From NCBI GenBank assembly GCA_015056625.1, contig SVFY01000016.1, positions 1-64,000 of the forward strand: DNA of 64,000 nt, in the 5' to 3' direction. Below the pieces are notes generated by a model. The model was not told the DNA's origin. It was given only the letters and a program-made list of their open reading frames with translations, and made no database searches. Shown in pieces: positions 49,229-58,752 of this stretch (positions are counted from its first letter, which is position 1; each line of letters starts with the position of its first letter). The position numbers and the translations under genes were made by a program. The stretch comes from Butyrivibrio sp. Lineage in GTDB: Bacteria; Bacillota; Clostridia; Lachnospirales; Lachnospiraceae.

Positions 49229-52200
49229 TTAGTTTTCCTCTCTTTTCTTTCTCTTGATAAATACCATTGAGAAAGCAATTGCAGCTGCTACGATGATAGT
49301 AATAACGCTTCCAAGAATGCTTGTATCAGATGTACCAGCTCTTCTTGCACCGAGAACTGCAGGAGCCTCACCAGGAAGCTCTCTCTGAGCACCAAGTACT
49401 GCAGGTGCTGGAGCTGCAGGAACAGGAGTATCTACAACTGTTGTAGGTGTTCCTGGTGTATCGTCATCGTCGTCATCGTCGTCATCATCTCCGCCTGAAG
49501 CAGTGATCAAGAGAACACCTTCGTTCTTTTCAATAGTGTAGTTCTTCTCATCAAACTTATCAGTAGGCTCATAAACAATAGTGTTTACAGCTCTGTCACC
49601 AGCATTGAGTACTGATCCAGTTGCGCGTAGGTTCTCTACTTCGCCGTCAACAAATCCGTGTCCATCAACCTGTACAATAGGTCTTGTAAGAACAGAGCCA
49701 TTATATGCTCTGCTATAAGATTCTGAAGTAAGCTTTACATCTCTCTCATAAATTGTAAGCGTACCAACCTTATCTCCACTTGTCTCAAAAATCTCATTTT
49801 CAGCTTTTGCAAGCTTTTTGCCGTTAACTAATACTTCAACATCAATATTAGAAAGGTCAACAGTCTTTCCATCAATTACTGTCTCCACTTTGACATTAGA
49901 CTTATCAAGAAGCACATCATAAGTTCCAACATTAGTGCCTTTTTCGCTCTTAACTACAAGACCTGATATATTTGCAGTAAGATCACCTGCAGTTACAGCT
50001 TCAAAAGTTGGAACTGGAGTAATCACATACTTATCCTCTTCAGTTTCAGCAGCTGATACAACAAGCACGCCCAGGTTAAGCAGCTTCTTTGCACCATCTG
50101 CAAATCCCTGAATAACAAACTTTGCTGCTTCAACCAATGGATTTGTCGCATTATCTGAAGAAGTATCTGAAGTAGTATCTGCAGTTGAATATGATGTACT
50201 AGCAGAAACCGCTACGCCAACGTTTCCATTATGCTGCTTACCGTCATACATAATCCTGTTGTCAGCGCCTTTAGCATCATAAGTAACATTTACAACTACA
50301 TGATATCCTTCAGGAACAACTCTCTTAAAGTACACCTTAAGAACAACATTATTATCAGTCTCGTTCTTAACTTCGCCAGAATATACTCTGCCTACATAAG
50401 TCTTGTCTTCAATATACTTAACGCCATCCTTAGTGAAAGCACCGGTATAGGTTGTGATGTTATTCTGAGTGCTAAAATTAAAAGCTTTTGTGATATCAGA
50501 TTCATTTGCTGCTACGCAACTTACTGTTACACCACCCTTATTTGGATCACTAGGCACCTTTACAGTCAGAGTCTGAGTAGTATCAACCATCTTGTCATAA
50601 TTATACTCGTCATTCTGATAGTAGAATTCTACAGTGTAGTCCTTATCAACTTCGGCTTTAACAAGTTTAACATATACAACCTTATCACTAGCTATTGCAG
50701 CCTTTTCAGCCACATATTCTTTCGTCAAAGCTGGGTCTTTGTAGTATCCAGCAACAGAGTAATTGCCCTTATCAGTGCCTTTAAGCACAAAATCATCTGC
50801 GCTTGGAACAGTAACTTCTGTAGATGTTAAGTAAGCCTTAGTCTGAGTATCTGTAGCAGTAGACTCATCATCTGTAGTCTTGCCTTCTGGATAAACACCA
50901 ATGTACTTTACAGTATTAGTTGTAAAGCGAAGATCCAGGTGGTACTTGTATTTCTCACCGTCTACTTTTTCGATATTTGTATGATCATTCCCGCCCTTAT
51001 TATAAGTGTCATGATGTTCATCAGTATTCCAGTCAAAGAGGGCTGTCTTTAAGCTTCCGGCAGTACCGTTCTCATTGTACTGTACATAGGTCAAGTTCTT
51101 GGCAACTGTGTTTTTATTATTTGCCATACCATTATTGATCAGCTTACCTGTATCAATATCCTCGAAAGCAGCCATTACTTTGTCAAAATCTGCTTTACTT
51201 GTGATGTATGGAGATGACTTCTTTGTTCCATCATCATTCTTAAACAGACTTGAAGGAAGCTTGATAACACCTACTGGATAATAAGCATCATCCTGAACAT
51301 ATTTAAGGCCAAGCTTTTCTTTTAACTGAGGATTTTCAGTTGTGTTGCTTGTTCCGTCAGTTGCATAAACTGCAACATAAACTTCAGCAGCAGACCACTT
51401 AGCGTAAACAGTTGTATCATTTTCAATCGCTGTATTGAAGTCAAATTCATTCAGTTCATCATTTTCGTCTTTTACAAACCAGCCTTCAAATACATAGTCA
51501 TCACCCTTAGATGGCTCTTGTACCTTGCTTGCATCAACCTTCTGACCTTCAAGAACGATCTGATCTTCAGCATATTTTACATTTTCATCATCAAGGTCAA
51601 CAAAAGAAACAGTATATTTCTGCCAGATAGCATATACATGTGTAGTTTTACCATTTTCAACTTCTACTTCGGTCACATATTCTGTCGCGTTTGGTGTTGT
51701 TCCCCATCCAAGGAATGTGCAAGTAGAATTAGGTCCGGTAACAACAGTCGCATACTTAGATTTCTCAACAAGAGCTGCGTTCTTCTTGCCACCCGCTGTC
51801 TGTGTTTCCCAGCTTACAGGAATATCATTTGTTGCATCAGTGCCCCAGTTACTGTGGTACTGTATCGTCGCACCGTAGTTGAATTTCTCACGGAAATTAA
51901 ACTTATAGTCAAAACCAAATTCATCCTGGCGATATTTATGAGCGTTTATGCATCTCTCATAAGCGTTTTCATTTTCTGCAGTAGAACATGTATATGTGTA
52001 TGTCTTTGTCTTCTGATTGTTAGATCCGCCAGGTGTAGTGTTTTCTTCATCTACTACAGTTACTCTAAAGGTAATTGTATCTGTAGAGCGAACTACTTTG
52101 ATTTCTTTTTTATGATCCTTTTCATCATAATATTTTGCAGGTAAATCAAGTCTCAACTCTTTAACGCCAAGATCAGACTCATCGATACCATCTCCCATTT

Positions 52201-53449
52201 TGATATATGGACTGTCATTGATCTTGATCTCTGCTTTAACAACCTTAGACATCTCTAAATCTGTAAAGCCAAGATCAATGTGATCATCTGTAACGTATGG
52301 GCCTGCAACAGTTGTTTTGTAGTAGAACTTTACTGCCTCTACTTCATCCTTAGAAATAATTACTCCATTGCCACTACCATGTACGTGAGCCTTTAATGAT
52401 TTATTTTTATCTTTACTTATGTAGAAATCTCTAATTGTTTTTCCATCAGCGGTTGTTGCATGGTCAAAAGAATAACCATGAATAACAGGAGCTACAACTG
52501 ATGGACCTACGTTTTTTTGCTCCTTTTTGTCATTCATGTCTACTTTACGAATGGAATTATCCTTATCAATCTTATTGCCATCTAAATCATATACTCCGGC
52601 ATTGAAAGACACACTTTTCTTATCATTTTGATAAAACAGAGTAACAGCGTATATTGAAAAATGCTCAGCATCAAAACTAATCTCTGTGCCTTCCTCAACA
52701 ACATCAGAAACAGATTCTGCGCTTGAAAGATCATCCTTTACATGATAAACCTCAAGAGAAACATCATCAGAAGCAGCTTCCTGAATTCTAGAAAAAGTAA
52801 CTTCTACAGTTCCATCCTCAGGCTTATATTTCTCGCCAGTCTCGCTGGAAACGATATTGATATCGTATGAAAAAGTCTTCTTAACCTCTACTTCTTCACC
52901 AAGTTCCTCATCAATGAGTTCCTGGACTTGCTCCTCATCCTCGTCTTCTACCTTGGTTATATCCAAGATAGCATCATCAGGAAGAACTTCAGGCTCAGCA
53001 TAAAGAGAGATCTCAATACCATCGATAGTCTTGCTCTCTTTAAATTCCTTTACTCTTACTTCATCATCCTTTTTTGTTTCTTCAACAGCAGCATCAGGAT
53101 TAACAACTTCCCCTTCTGTTCCTGTAGTTGCTGTAGTTGCTGCGTCGTCGTTTACGTCAGTATTCTCAGCATCGCCTTCAGGCTTAGTGGTTCCTTCAAC
53201 TTCAGTAGTAGTTCCCTCTGTGGATGCCACTACTGATTCTTCTGTAGAACCTTCTGCAGAAACATTTGTTGTAGAAGCTTTCTCACCATCTACTGCTTCC
53301 CAATCTGCAGTTTTGATAGTGTCATCTGCATTCTGCAGTGTTTCTTCCTCTGTAGCATATACATGAGCTGCTGTATAGTCACTGCTGAAAGTAGTGATTA
53401 CAACTGTAAATGCCAGAAGAAACGCCAACAATCTGTTAATCTTCTTCAT
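49229..53449 (-). CDS. Large repeat-containing surface protein, 1406 aa
   Basis: Secreted cell-envelope protein, probably an adhesin. A signal peptide covers residues 1-32. A Thr/Glu/Val-rich linker (about 35-130) follows. Then come beta-rich modules, including InlB B-type repeats (KYTVSFVDLDDE to YAKW at about 615-690). MBG-like modules occur near 1090-1130 and 1260-1330 (SYSRAYNGSVLTRPIVQ). A run of ten Asp is found near 1338-1347. The C-terminus is a sortase-like tail: a short motif region with two VLGAxR copies, RAGTSDTS, a hydrophobic helix and KRKKREEN. No LPXTG is present. GAGGAGGAG precedes the start. Confidence 0.85.
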   Translation of the reverse strand: MKKINRLLAFLLAFTVVITTFSSDYTAAHVYATEEETLQNADDTIKTADWEAVDGEKASTTNVSAEGSTEESVVASTEGTTTEVEGTTKPEGDAENTDVNDDAATTATTGTEGEVVNPDAAVEETKKDDEVRVKEFKESKTIDGIEISLYAEPEVLPDDAILDITKVEDEDEEQVQELIDEELGEEVEVKKTFSYDINIVSSETGEKYKPEDGTVEVTFSRIQEAASDDVSLEVYHVKDDLSSAESVSDVVEEGTEISFDAEHFSIYAVTLFYQNDKKSVSFNAGVYDLDGNKIDKDNSIRKVDMNDKKEQKNVGPSVVAPVIHGYSFDHATTADGKTIRDFYISKDKNKSLKAHVHGSGNGVIISKDEVEAVKFYYKTTVAGPYVTDDHIDLGFTDLEMSKVVKAEIKINDSPYIKMGDGIDESDLGVKELRLDLPAKYYDEKDHKKEIKVVRSTDTITFRVTVVDEENTTPGGSNNQKTKTYTYTCSTAENENAYERCINAHKYRQDEFGFDYKFNFREKFNYGATIQYHSNWGTDATNDIPVSWETQTAGGKKNAALVEKSKYATVVTGPNSTCTFLGWGTTPNATEYVTEVEVENGKTTHVYAIWQKYTVSFVDLDDENVKYAEDQIVLEGQKVDASKVQEPSKGDDYVFEGWFVKDENDELNEFDFNTAIENDTTVYAKWSAAEVYVAVYATDGTSNTTENPQLKEKLGLKYVQDDAYYPVGVIKLPSSLFKNDDGTKKSSPYITSKADFDKVMAAFEDIDTGKLINNGMANNKNTVAKNLTYVQYNENGTAGSLKTALFDWNTDEHHDTYNKGGNDHTNIEKVDGEKYKYHLDLRFTTNTVKYIGVYPEGKTTDDESTATDTQTKAYLTSTEVTVPSADDFVLKGTDKGNYSVAGYYKDPALTKEYVAEKAAIASDKVVYVKLVKAEVDKDYTVEFYYQNDEYNYDKMVDTTQTLTVKVPSDPNKGGVTVSCVAANESDITKAFNFSTQNNITTYTGAFTKDGVKYIEDKTYVGRVYSGEVKNETDNNVVLKVYFKRVVPEGYHVVVNVTYDAKGADNRIMYDGKQHNGNVGVAVSASTSYSTADTTSDTSSDNATNPLVEAAKFVIQGFADGAKKLLNLGVLVVSAAETEEDKYVITPVPTFEAVTAGDLTANISGLVVKSEKGTNVGTYDVLLDKSNVKVETVIDGKTVDLSNIDVEVLVNGKKLAKAENEIFETSGDKVGTLTIYERDVKLTSESYSRAYNGSVLTRPIVQVDGHGFVDGEVENLRATGSVLNAGDRAVNTIVYEPTDKFDEKNYTIEKNEGVLLITASGGDDDDDDDDDDTPGTPTTVVDTPVPAAPAPAVLGAQRELPGEAPAVLGARRAGTSDTSILGSVITIIVAAAIAFSMVFIKRKKREEN

Positions 53450-53570
53450 GGATTAACTCCTCCTCAAATAATGTGAAAAAATGAAATTTTTGTGAACACA
53501 CACTCACTATGATAGCGCACAACCAATCATATGAACCATCATATTTGGCTCAAATTTTGTTGAAAAATCA

Positions 53571-53630
53571 AAATTGCGGCTTGTTTTTACACAATTACTT
53601 CAAAATCATGTAATAAACAAGCCGCAATTT
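53571..53630 (-). terminator. Long inverted repeat after the flippase gene
   Basis: A perfect 16-bp repeat (AAATTGCGGCTTGTTT, 53571-53586, with its complement at 53615-53630) encloses a smaller ATTAC/GTAAT stem. TTGATTTTT follows on the minus strand. It probably serves as a terminator; it may be a small mobile repeat. The rest of 53450-53685 contains only the surface-protein leader. Confidence 0.6.
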
Positions 53631-53685
53631 GTAAATACATATATAATGTATGATTCAAGTTGTCAGACAACTAGATATTCCGTTT

Positions 53686-55347
53686 TTATAGCAGACGAAT
53701 TTTCTTTAAAAGTGACACAATACTGCTTCCTTTTGGAAATCTCCTTATATCTTCCTCAGATGCCCCTCCTGACTTTATCAGGACAGCGAAGTAAATAAAT
53801 GCTGCAAAAAATACTGAAATAAGAGTTGAGAACAGATTGATAAAGTATGGGCTTCCCATGAACATACCAAGTAAAAATTCAAAGAGCTTATATATTCCAA
53901 AGGCAGCAGCGCCCATAATTATAGAAGAAACTGTCGGGAACAGATATGTCTTTTTGAAGTCATTAGTAATAGGAAGATTTCTCTTCATAACTATATTGTT
54001 AAGGATACACATCACCAGGGAGTACAGGATTGTTACTATACAAAGAGCCACATATCCAAGGTTAGTATATATAAGAAGAAACGCAAGTAATCCGCTCTGG
54101 AGGATAAGGGCCAGAGCCGCATTAAGAACCGGTGCATTGACTTTTCCAATACCCTGAAGCACTGCGTTGGTCACAGTTGACAGTGAGTAGAATACAACAG
54201 TGATCGCAAGGAGCATCAAAAGAAATGCAGCCTCATCAAGGGACCTCTTCTGAGGGAAAAGGATCATCATAACTGGTCTTGCCAGGGCAAATAGGCCAAC
54301 AGCGCAAGGGATAGAGATCATTAGGATGACTCTTGTAACTCTTGATACTGTAACGCCAGCCTGCTCTACATCACCACGAGCGTAGGTAGTTGATACCTCT
54401 GGGATCATGGCTGCTGCAGCTGCTGACGCCATTGCTATAGGAAGGTTTGTTATGACCATTGCCTTTCTGGCAAAGATTCCATACTGATAGGCGATCATAC
54501 TTTCATCTATTCCCTTGTAATGGAACAAAATTCTGCTAAAGAGGGTTGAGTTTAAGAATGTTGAGAGATTGTAGATACAGGTACTGAGAATAAAGGGTGT
54601 TACGATCAAAAAGATCGTCTTGATGATCTCCCCATTTGCCATATCCTCATGAGTATCCTTTTCAAGGCTCTCTTTTACTCTTGGTCTGTTATATCTGTAT
54701 ACAAGGAACATAAAGATAAGAGCTACCAAAACGCCAGAGCCTGTTCCCAATGCACTGCCTATTGCGCCATAGACAGCTCTTTTCACCGGATCCTCATCTC
54801 CCGCTATCCTGGTAAGGATAAGAGCTCCACCAATACTAACAATTGCGTTGAAAATCTGCTCGATGAGCTGGGAAAGTGATGTGGGGATCATGGTCCTGTG
54901 AGCCTGGAAGTATCCCCTCAAAACTCCTAGAAATCCAAACAGGAATATGGTTGGAGCAAAGAATCTAAGGACTGTTGCGCTTCTTCCTGTGACAAATACA
55001 GGTGCAGCAAAGAAAAGCACAAGACTTCCAATGCCGCCAACTACCGCCACATAGATAAGGGCGCAGCGGAAGATCCTGTGGGCATTGCGATACTCTTTTA
55101 CCGCAAGCTTGCCTGATATGATCTTACTCATTGCAGATGGGATACTATAGGAAGATACTAATAAGACAATTGTATAGACCGCGTAAGCCGCAGCATAATA
55201 GCCATTACCCTCATCTCCGATAATGGCTGCCAGCGGGCTACCATAAAGAAGGCCGATGATTCTTGATATTATGCCTGCAATAGCAAGAATACCGGCCTGC
55301 ACAAATAGTCCCTTTTTGGAATTATCTACACCTACGCTACTATTCAT
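53686..55347 (-). CDS. MOP-superfamily lipid-linked oligosaccharide flippase (SpoVB/MurJ-like)
   Basis: Integral membrane protein with about 14 helices that moves lipid-linked saccharides across the membrane. Family features: an N-terminal GILAIAGIISRIIGLLYGSPLA segment, the YAVYTIVLLVSSYSIPSAMSKII segment and later ALQGIGKVNAPVLNA-type sequence. The length of 553 aa fits SpoVB/YtgP members rather than Wzx. The substrate may be lipid II or an exopolysaccharide unit. It begins 17 bases after glgA on the same strand. Confidence 0.88.
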   Translation of the reverse strand: MNSSVGVDNSKKGLFVQAGILAIAGIISRIIGLLYGSPLAAIIGDEGNGYYAAAYAVYTIVLLVSSYSIPSAMSKIISGKLAVKEYRNAHRIFRCALIYVAVVGGIGSLVLFFAAPVFVTGRSATVLRFFAPTIFLFGFLGVLRGYFQAHRTMIPTSLSQLIEQIFNAIVSIGGALILTRIAGDEDPVKRAVYGAIGSALGTGSGVLVALIFMFLVYRYNRPRVKESLEKDTHEDMANGEIIKTIFLIVTPFILSTCIYNLSTFLNSTLFSRILFHYKGIDESMIAYQYGIFARKAMVITNLPIAMASAAAAAMIPEVSTTYARGDVEQAGVTVSRVTRVILMISIPCAVGLFALARPVMMILFPQKRSLDEAAFLLMLLAITVVFYSLSTVTNAVLQGIGKVNAPVLNAALALILQSGLLAFLLIYTNLGYVALCIVTILYSLVMCILNNIVMKRNLPITNDFKKTYLFPTVSSIIMGAAAFGIYKLFEFLLGMFMGSPYFINLFSTLISVFFAAFIYFAVLIKSGGASEEDIRRFPKGSSIVSLLKKIRLL

Positions 55348-55364
55348 TATTGATCAAATAAATG

Positions 55365-56810
55365 TTATGGCCTGAGCCAGTCGTACATCTCCTGATATTT
55401 TTCAGCAGAAACCTTCCACGAGAAGTCAACTGCCATTGCCCTGTCGATCATCTTGTTCCACTCACGCTTCTGATCATAGAAAACATGCTCAGCCTCTCTG
55501 ATGGTTCCAAGCATCTCATGGGCATTGTAGTTAAGGAAGCCAAAGCCGGTTCCTGTGCTCTCAAACTTGTTGTAAGGTTCTACCGTATCGATAAGTCCGC
55601 CTGTCTGTCTGACAATCGGTATCGTACCATATCTTAACGCCATTAGCTGAGAAAGTCCACAGGGTTCGAACAAAGATGGCATCAAAAATACATCTGAAGC
55701 AGCATATATCTTGTGACTCATAGGCTCTGAGTAGTAGATATTAGCTGAAACCTTGTCGTTGTACTTCCAGTCAAAGTGCCTGAAAGCGTTCTCGTACTGC
55801 TCTGCGCCTGTACCAAGTACAACAAGCTGGATCGCATCCTGGCAAAGCTCATCAAGAACGTAGTTGATAAGGTCAAAGCCCTTCTGATCAGTAAGTCTTG
55901 AAACAATACCGATCATCATCATCTTGTCATCTTCCTTAAGGCCAAGCTCCTTCTGAAGAGCTCTCTTATTCTTAACCTTCTCCTTGCGGAAGTTGATTGC
56001 ATTGTATTTATATGGAATGTATTGGTCAGTCTCAGGATTGAACTCATCATAATCAATTCCGTTGACAATACCTCTAAGGTCGCTGGCCCTTGCCCGGAGA
56101 AGTCCGTCAAGCCCCTCGCCATAGAACTCAGTCTTGATCTCCTCTGCGTAAGCCTTACTAACTGTAGTAATGGCGTCAGCATACACAATACCGCCCTTAA
56201 GGAGGTTGGCATCCTTGTAAAGGCCAAGCTTGTCAGGTGTAAAGTAATAATCTGGAAGGCCTGTGATATCCTGAACCTTCTTGATGTCCCACTTGCCCTG
56301 GAACTTAAGGTTATGGATAGTCATAATGGCCTTGATGCCTCTATAGAACTCGCTGCCCTGGAATCTCTCCTTGAGGTAAACAGGAATAAGTCCAGTCTGC
56401 CAGTCATGGCAGTGAATGATGTCAGGTCTAAAATCAATTACAGGCAGAATGGAAAGCGCTGCCTTTGAGAAGAATGCAAACTTCTCGATCTCGAAGATAA
56501 CGTCGTCGCAATAAGGCTTCATGCCATTGAAGTAGAACTCGTTGTCGATGAAATAATACTTGATTCCATCAACCTCAGCCTTAAAGATACCAACATACTC
56601 ATTTTTCCAATGAAAATCCATGTAAAAGTTGGAGATGTACTCCATCTTGTCCTTCATGGGCTGACTGATGCACTTGTACAGCGGAAGGATAACTCTCACA
56701 TCGAAATATCTCTTATCAATGTTCTTGGGAAGGGAACCTACAACATCTGCAAGTCCGCCTGTCTTAATAAATGGTACGCCTTCTGAAGCTACAAACAGGA
56801 TCTTTTTCAT
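55365..56810 (-). CDS. glgA: Glycogen synthase (ADP-glucose type)
   Basis: GT5 glucosyltransferase that extends glycogen from ADP-glucose. The nucleotide-sugar-binding motif KTGGLADVVG is at residues 16-25. The GT-B second half holds IGIVSRLTDQKGFDLI and the E-x7-E-like region PSLFEPCGLSQLMALRYG. The 481-aa length is standard. The usual glgC, glgB and glgP genes are not in the window; glgX is about 10 kb away. Confidence 0.96.
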   Translation of the reverse strand: MKKILFVASEGVPFIKTGGLADVVGSLPKNIDKRYFDVRVILPLYKCISQPMKDKMEYISNFYMDFHWKNEYVGIFKAEVDGIKYYFIDNEFYFNGMKPYCDDVIFEIEKFAFFSKAALSILPVIDFRPDIIHCHDWQTGLIPVYLKERFQGSEFYRGIKAIMTIHNLKFQGKWDIKKVQDITGLPDYYFTPDKLGLYKDANLLKGGIVYADAITTVSKAYAEEIKTEFYGEGLDGLLRARASDLRGIVNGIDYDEFNPETDQYIPYKYNAINFRKEKVKNKRALQKELGLKEDDKMMMIGIVSRLTDQKGFDLINYVLDELCQDAIQLVVLGTGAEQYENAFRHFDWKYNDKVSANIYYSEPMSHKIYAASDVFLMPSLFEPCGLSQLMALRYGTIPIVRQTGGLIDTVEPYNKFESTGTGFGFLNYNAHEMLGTIREAEHVFYDQKREWNKMIDRAMAVDFSWKVSAEKYQEMYDWLRP

Positions 56811-56866
56811 CTATTTTGTCATCTCCTTATTCATGCATTCTCACATACTCACATTAATAGCTTACA

Positions 56867-58060
56867 TTATTTGAGTCTGCGTGACAACGCAAATTGTTCC
56901 TGTGACACTTTGGCTAAAACGTTCTGTGTTTCCGCTGTTTTCCCAAGGAATCCGAACTGCTTTGAGAAAAGAGCTACTCCGCAGTGGAGCTTTCCAGCAC
57001 AGCGCTTTTTCATTGCCCTGTCTATCTCGATCAATATGCTCTGCATCACCTTGTCCTTAAGGCCCCAGCTCTCAAGATACGCCAGGATCTCATCACAGGT
57101 GGCACAGCCCATGAGTATCTTGACCTGGCTTGATGTTCCTCCAACAAGAGCTGTATGGGCGGAAAAGATCTCTCTTCTGCCGTCAGATGCAACTGAATTG
57201 GTATTCATTATTCCTGCAGCAAGCTTGACCAGCTTACCAACATTTCCTACAAGCAGGATGTTTTCTGCGCCCTCTTCCACTGCGCAGTCTATTGCCTGTC
57301 CAGGGAAGTTGTAGCAGCTTACTGCAGTTTTAAGGTCAACATGAAGGGCTTCGTTTATCTCTTTTGCACAGTACTTTCCAGGGCTTATCAGTAAGGACTT
57401 AACCCCGGTCCTTGTCTGGGCCTTTATCTGCTCATTGATTGATTCTGAAATCTCTCTCATATGTACCGAAGGTATTGATCCGTAGGCACCGATGATCTTG
57501 ATCCCGCCTGAAAAGCCACTCTGAGGTGCAGAGCTTCTTGCTGCTATCATCATTCCTTCAGGACACGATACAGTGATAAGGAGCATCTGTGCTCCATCTG
57601 ACATCTCACATACATTTGCCACTGCATCAAATATAAGGGCTCTTGGCTCTTTCTCTATAAGAGGCTCTCCCTTGCCGATGCCAGGCATCTTGGCTGCCGC
57701 AACACCTACGCCCTCACCTGCTTTTAAAAAGAGATTTCCATAGCGGACATCCATAGCTGAGCCCTCTAAGGCCTCTCTTATATCCGACAGATGCGTAACT
57801 CTAACGTGGATATTGGCTCTTTCTCTGATGTCTGGAGCCATTCCGCCTTCCATGGTACAGATGTATTCGCAAAACTGATCGTTACAGCACTCATCCACCC
57901 TCTGTACCATATAAGTCCTGGTGGCTCCATTCTTGTGCTGGATCGTCACATTCTCATAGGCAATCTTAAATATAAGCTCCGCAGCAGCTGCTCTTGCTGC
58001 AGCAGCCACGCAATCACCACTTGATATAGGGCTGAGAGTAAGTCCTGTAAATCTGTCCAT
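56867..58060 (-). CDS. cbiD: CbiD-like protein (cobalt-precorrin-5B C1-methyltransferase)
   Basis: CbiD acts in the anaerobic cobalamin pathway and methylates C1 of cobalt-precorrin-5B. The family core is visible: a SGDCVAAAARAAAAEL start, GVGVAAAKMPGIGKGEP, SGGIKIIGAYGSI, and LVGNVGKLVKLAAGIMNTNS with a nearby SDGRREIF. The usual Thr-Thr-Gly-Thr/Ser-Cys opening is changed to ISSGDC. No other cobalamin gene is present and no B12 riboswitch precedes it, so its role here is unsure. It starts 57 bases upstream of glgA, on the same strand. Confidence 0.82.
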   Translation of the reverse strand: MDRFTGLTLSPISSGDCVAAAARAAAAELIFKIAYENVTIQHKNGATRTYMVQRVDECCNDQFCEYICTMEGGMAPDIRERANIHVRVTHLSDIREALEGSAMDVRYGNLFLKAGEGVGVAAAKMPGIGKGEPLIEKEPRALIFDAVANVCEMSDGAQMLLITVSCPEGMMIAARSSAPQSGFSGGIKIIGAYGSIPSVHMREISESINEQIKAQTRTGVKSLLISPGKYCAKEINEALHVDLKTAVSCYNFPGQAIDCAVEEGAENILLVGNVGKLVKLAAGIMNTNSVASDGRREIFSAHTALVGGTSSQVKILMGCATCDEILAYLESWGLKDKVMQSILIEIDRAMKKRCAGKLHCGVALFSKQFGFLGKTAETQNVLAKVSQEQFALSRRLK

Positions 58061-58183
58061 AGAAAAGCTCCTTCTTTGGGATAAGATAAGCTTAATATAA
58101 AACCTGTCACATTAACAATATATCGTAACCAGTTATTTATTATTTCGAATTACTTTATTTTTTCTTTAGAAACCGTCCATATT

Positions 58184-58212
58184 TTGTCCAAATTTTGTCG
58201 GTATCATATAAA
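58184..58212 (+). promoter_or_regulatory. Promoter of RNA element A
   Basis: TTGTCC (58184-58189) and TATAAA (58207-58212) have a 17-bp spacer on the plus strand. No plus-strand open frame follows, only the hairpin-rich RNA element. Confidence 0.7.
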
Positions 58213-58217
58213 CATAT

Positions 58218-58332
58218 CAGAAGTAACATACTTCTGACTCCCCCAACAAAACTTTTTTCATACCGGGTCAATCGGCTCCCCACTGATTGACCCCTCCTCC
58301 CAAAACTTAAGCACCTTGAAGGTGCTTTTTTT
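58218..58332 (+). ncRNA. C-rich candidate small RNA A
   Basis: A 5' hairpin CAGAAGT/ACTTCTG (58218-58236) comes first. A single-stranded block with CUCCCCCAACAAAAC follows (58237-58264). A 9-bp stem GGGTCAATC/GATTGACCC (58265-58293) has CUCCCC in its loop. CCUCCUCCCAAAA comes next, then a terminator (58309-58332: 8-bp stem plus seven T). The promoter fits a start near 58218. The second copy at 58753-58896 keeps all parts. The three C-rich sites could bind G-rich ribosome binding sites. I do not recognise a named RNA family. Confidence 0.75.
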
Positions 58333-58633
58333 ATGCCGGGATTGCGGTATCTTCTATTTCCTTGTTCTCTGCGTTTTCCTTGGATTCCTCTGTGAGAGCC
58401 TGATCAGTTTTTCTAGGGCCACGAACGCCAAAGCTTCCGTTGTATCTAAGCTCCTTGAGGATCTTCTTAACATTCTTCAGTTCTTTTTCCATATCTGATG
58501 CACTGGCGCAGATGACAGTTGGTACACCACTGCCACTAAGCTCAACCTTAAGGCCTGCATCTTTAAGTGCCTTAAAAGCTTTAATTTTATCTGTTGTGCT
58601 GATCTGCTCCAATTCTTTTTCGTTCTTATTCAT
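58331..58633 (-). CDS. Small hypothetical protein between the two RNA elements
   Basis: A 100-aa protein not recognised by family. A Lys/Glu-rich helical N-terminus (about 1-30) precedes a compact core with VELSGSGVPTVICAS and LKELRYNGSFGVRG. The acidic tail is probably disordered. No signal or membrane helix is seen. Its stop codon overlaps the terminator T-run of RNA A, and its upstream region faces the promoter region of RNA B. The fixed position between two related RNAs suggests a functional link, but this is inference. Confidence 0.7.
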   Translation of the reverse strand: MNKNEKELEQISTTDKIKAFKALKDAGLKVELSGSGVPTVICASASDMEKELKNVKKILKELRYNGSFGVRGPRKTDQALTEESKENAENKEIEDTAIPA

Positions 58634-58752
58634 ATATCTTGTGCCTTTCTTTATTTATAAACACAATATATCATATTTTGGCAAAAATTTCATCAGCCTA
58701 AAAAAAATATTCAAAATATAGTTAAGTTTTTACATAAACTACCGATATATCT

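Noticed and set aside
49450..49500. Short sequence repeat as a phase-variable tract
   Set aside because: It encodes an Asp run in mixed GAT/GAC codons; the unit is a multiple of three, so slippage would not change frame.
51518..52144. Long plus-strand open frame opposite the surface-protein gene
   Set aside because: It has no ribosome binding site or family resemblance and mirrors the codon pattern of the real gene on the minus strand.
53031..53366. Plus-strand Ser/Val-rich open frame opposite the surface-protein N-terminus
   Set aside because: It is the reverse complement of the Thr/Glu-rich linker of the minus-strand gene; low complexity explains it.
58061..58183. Cobalamin riboswitch upstream of the CbiD-like gene
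   Set aside because: The interval is short, lacks the B12-box and has no large stem structure on the minus strand.
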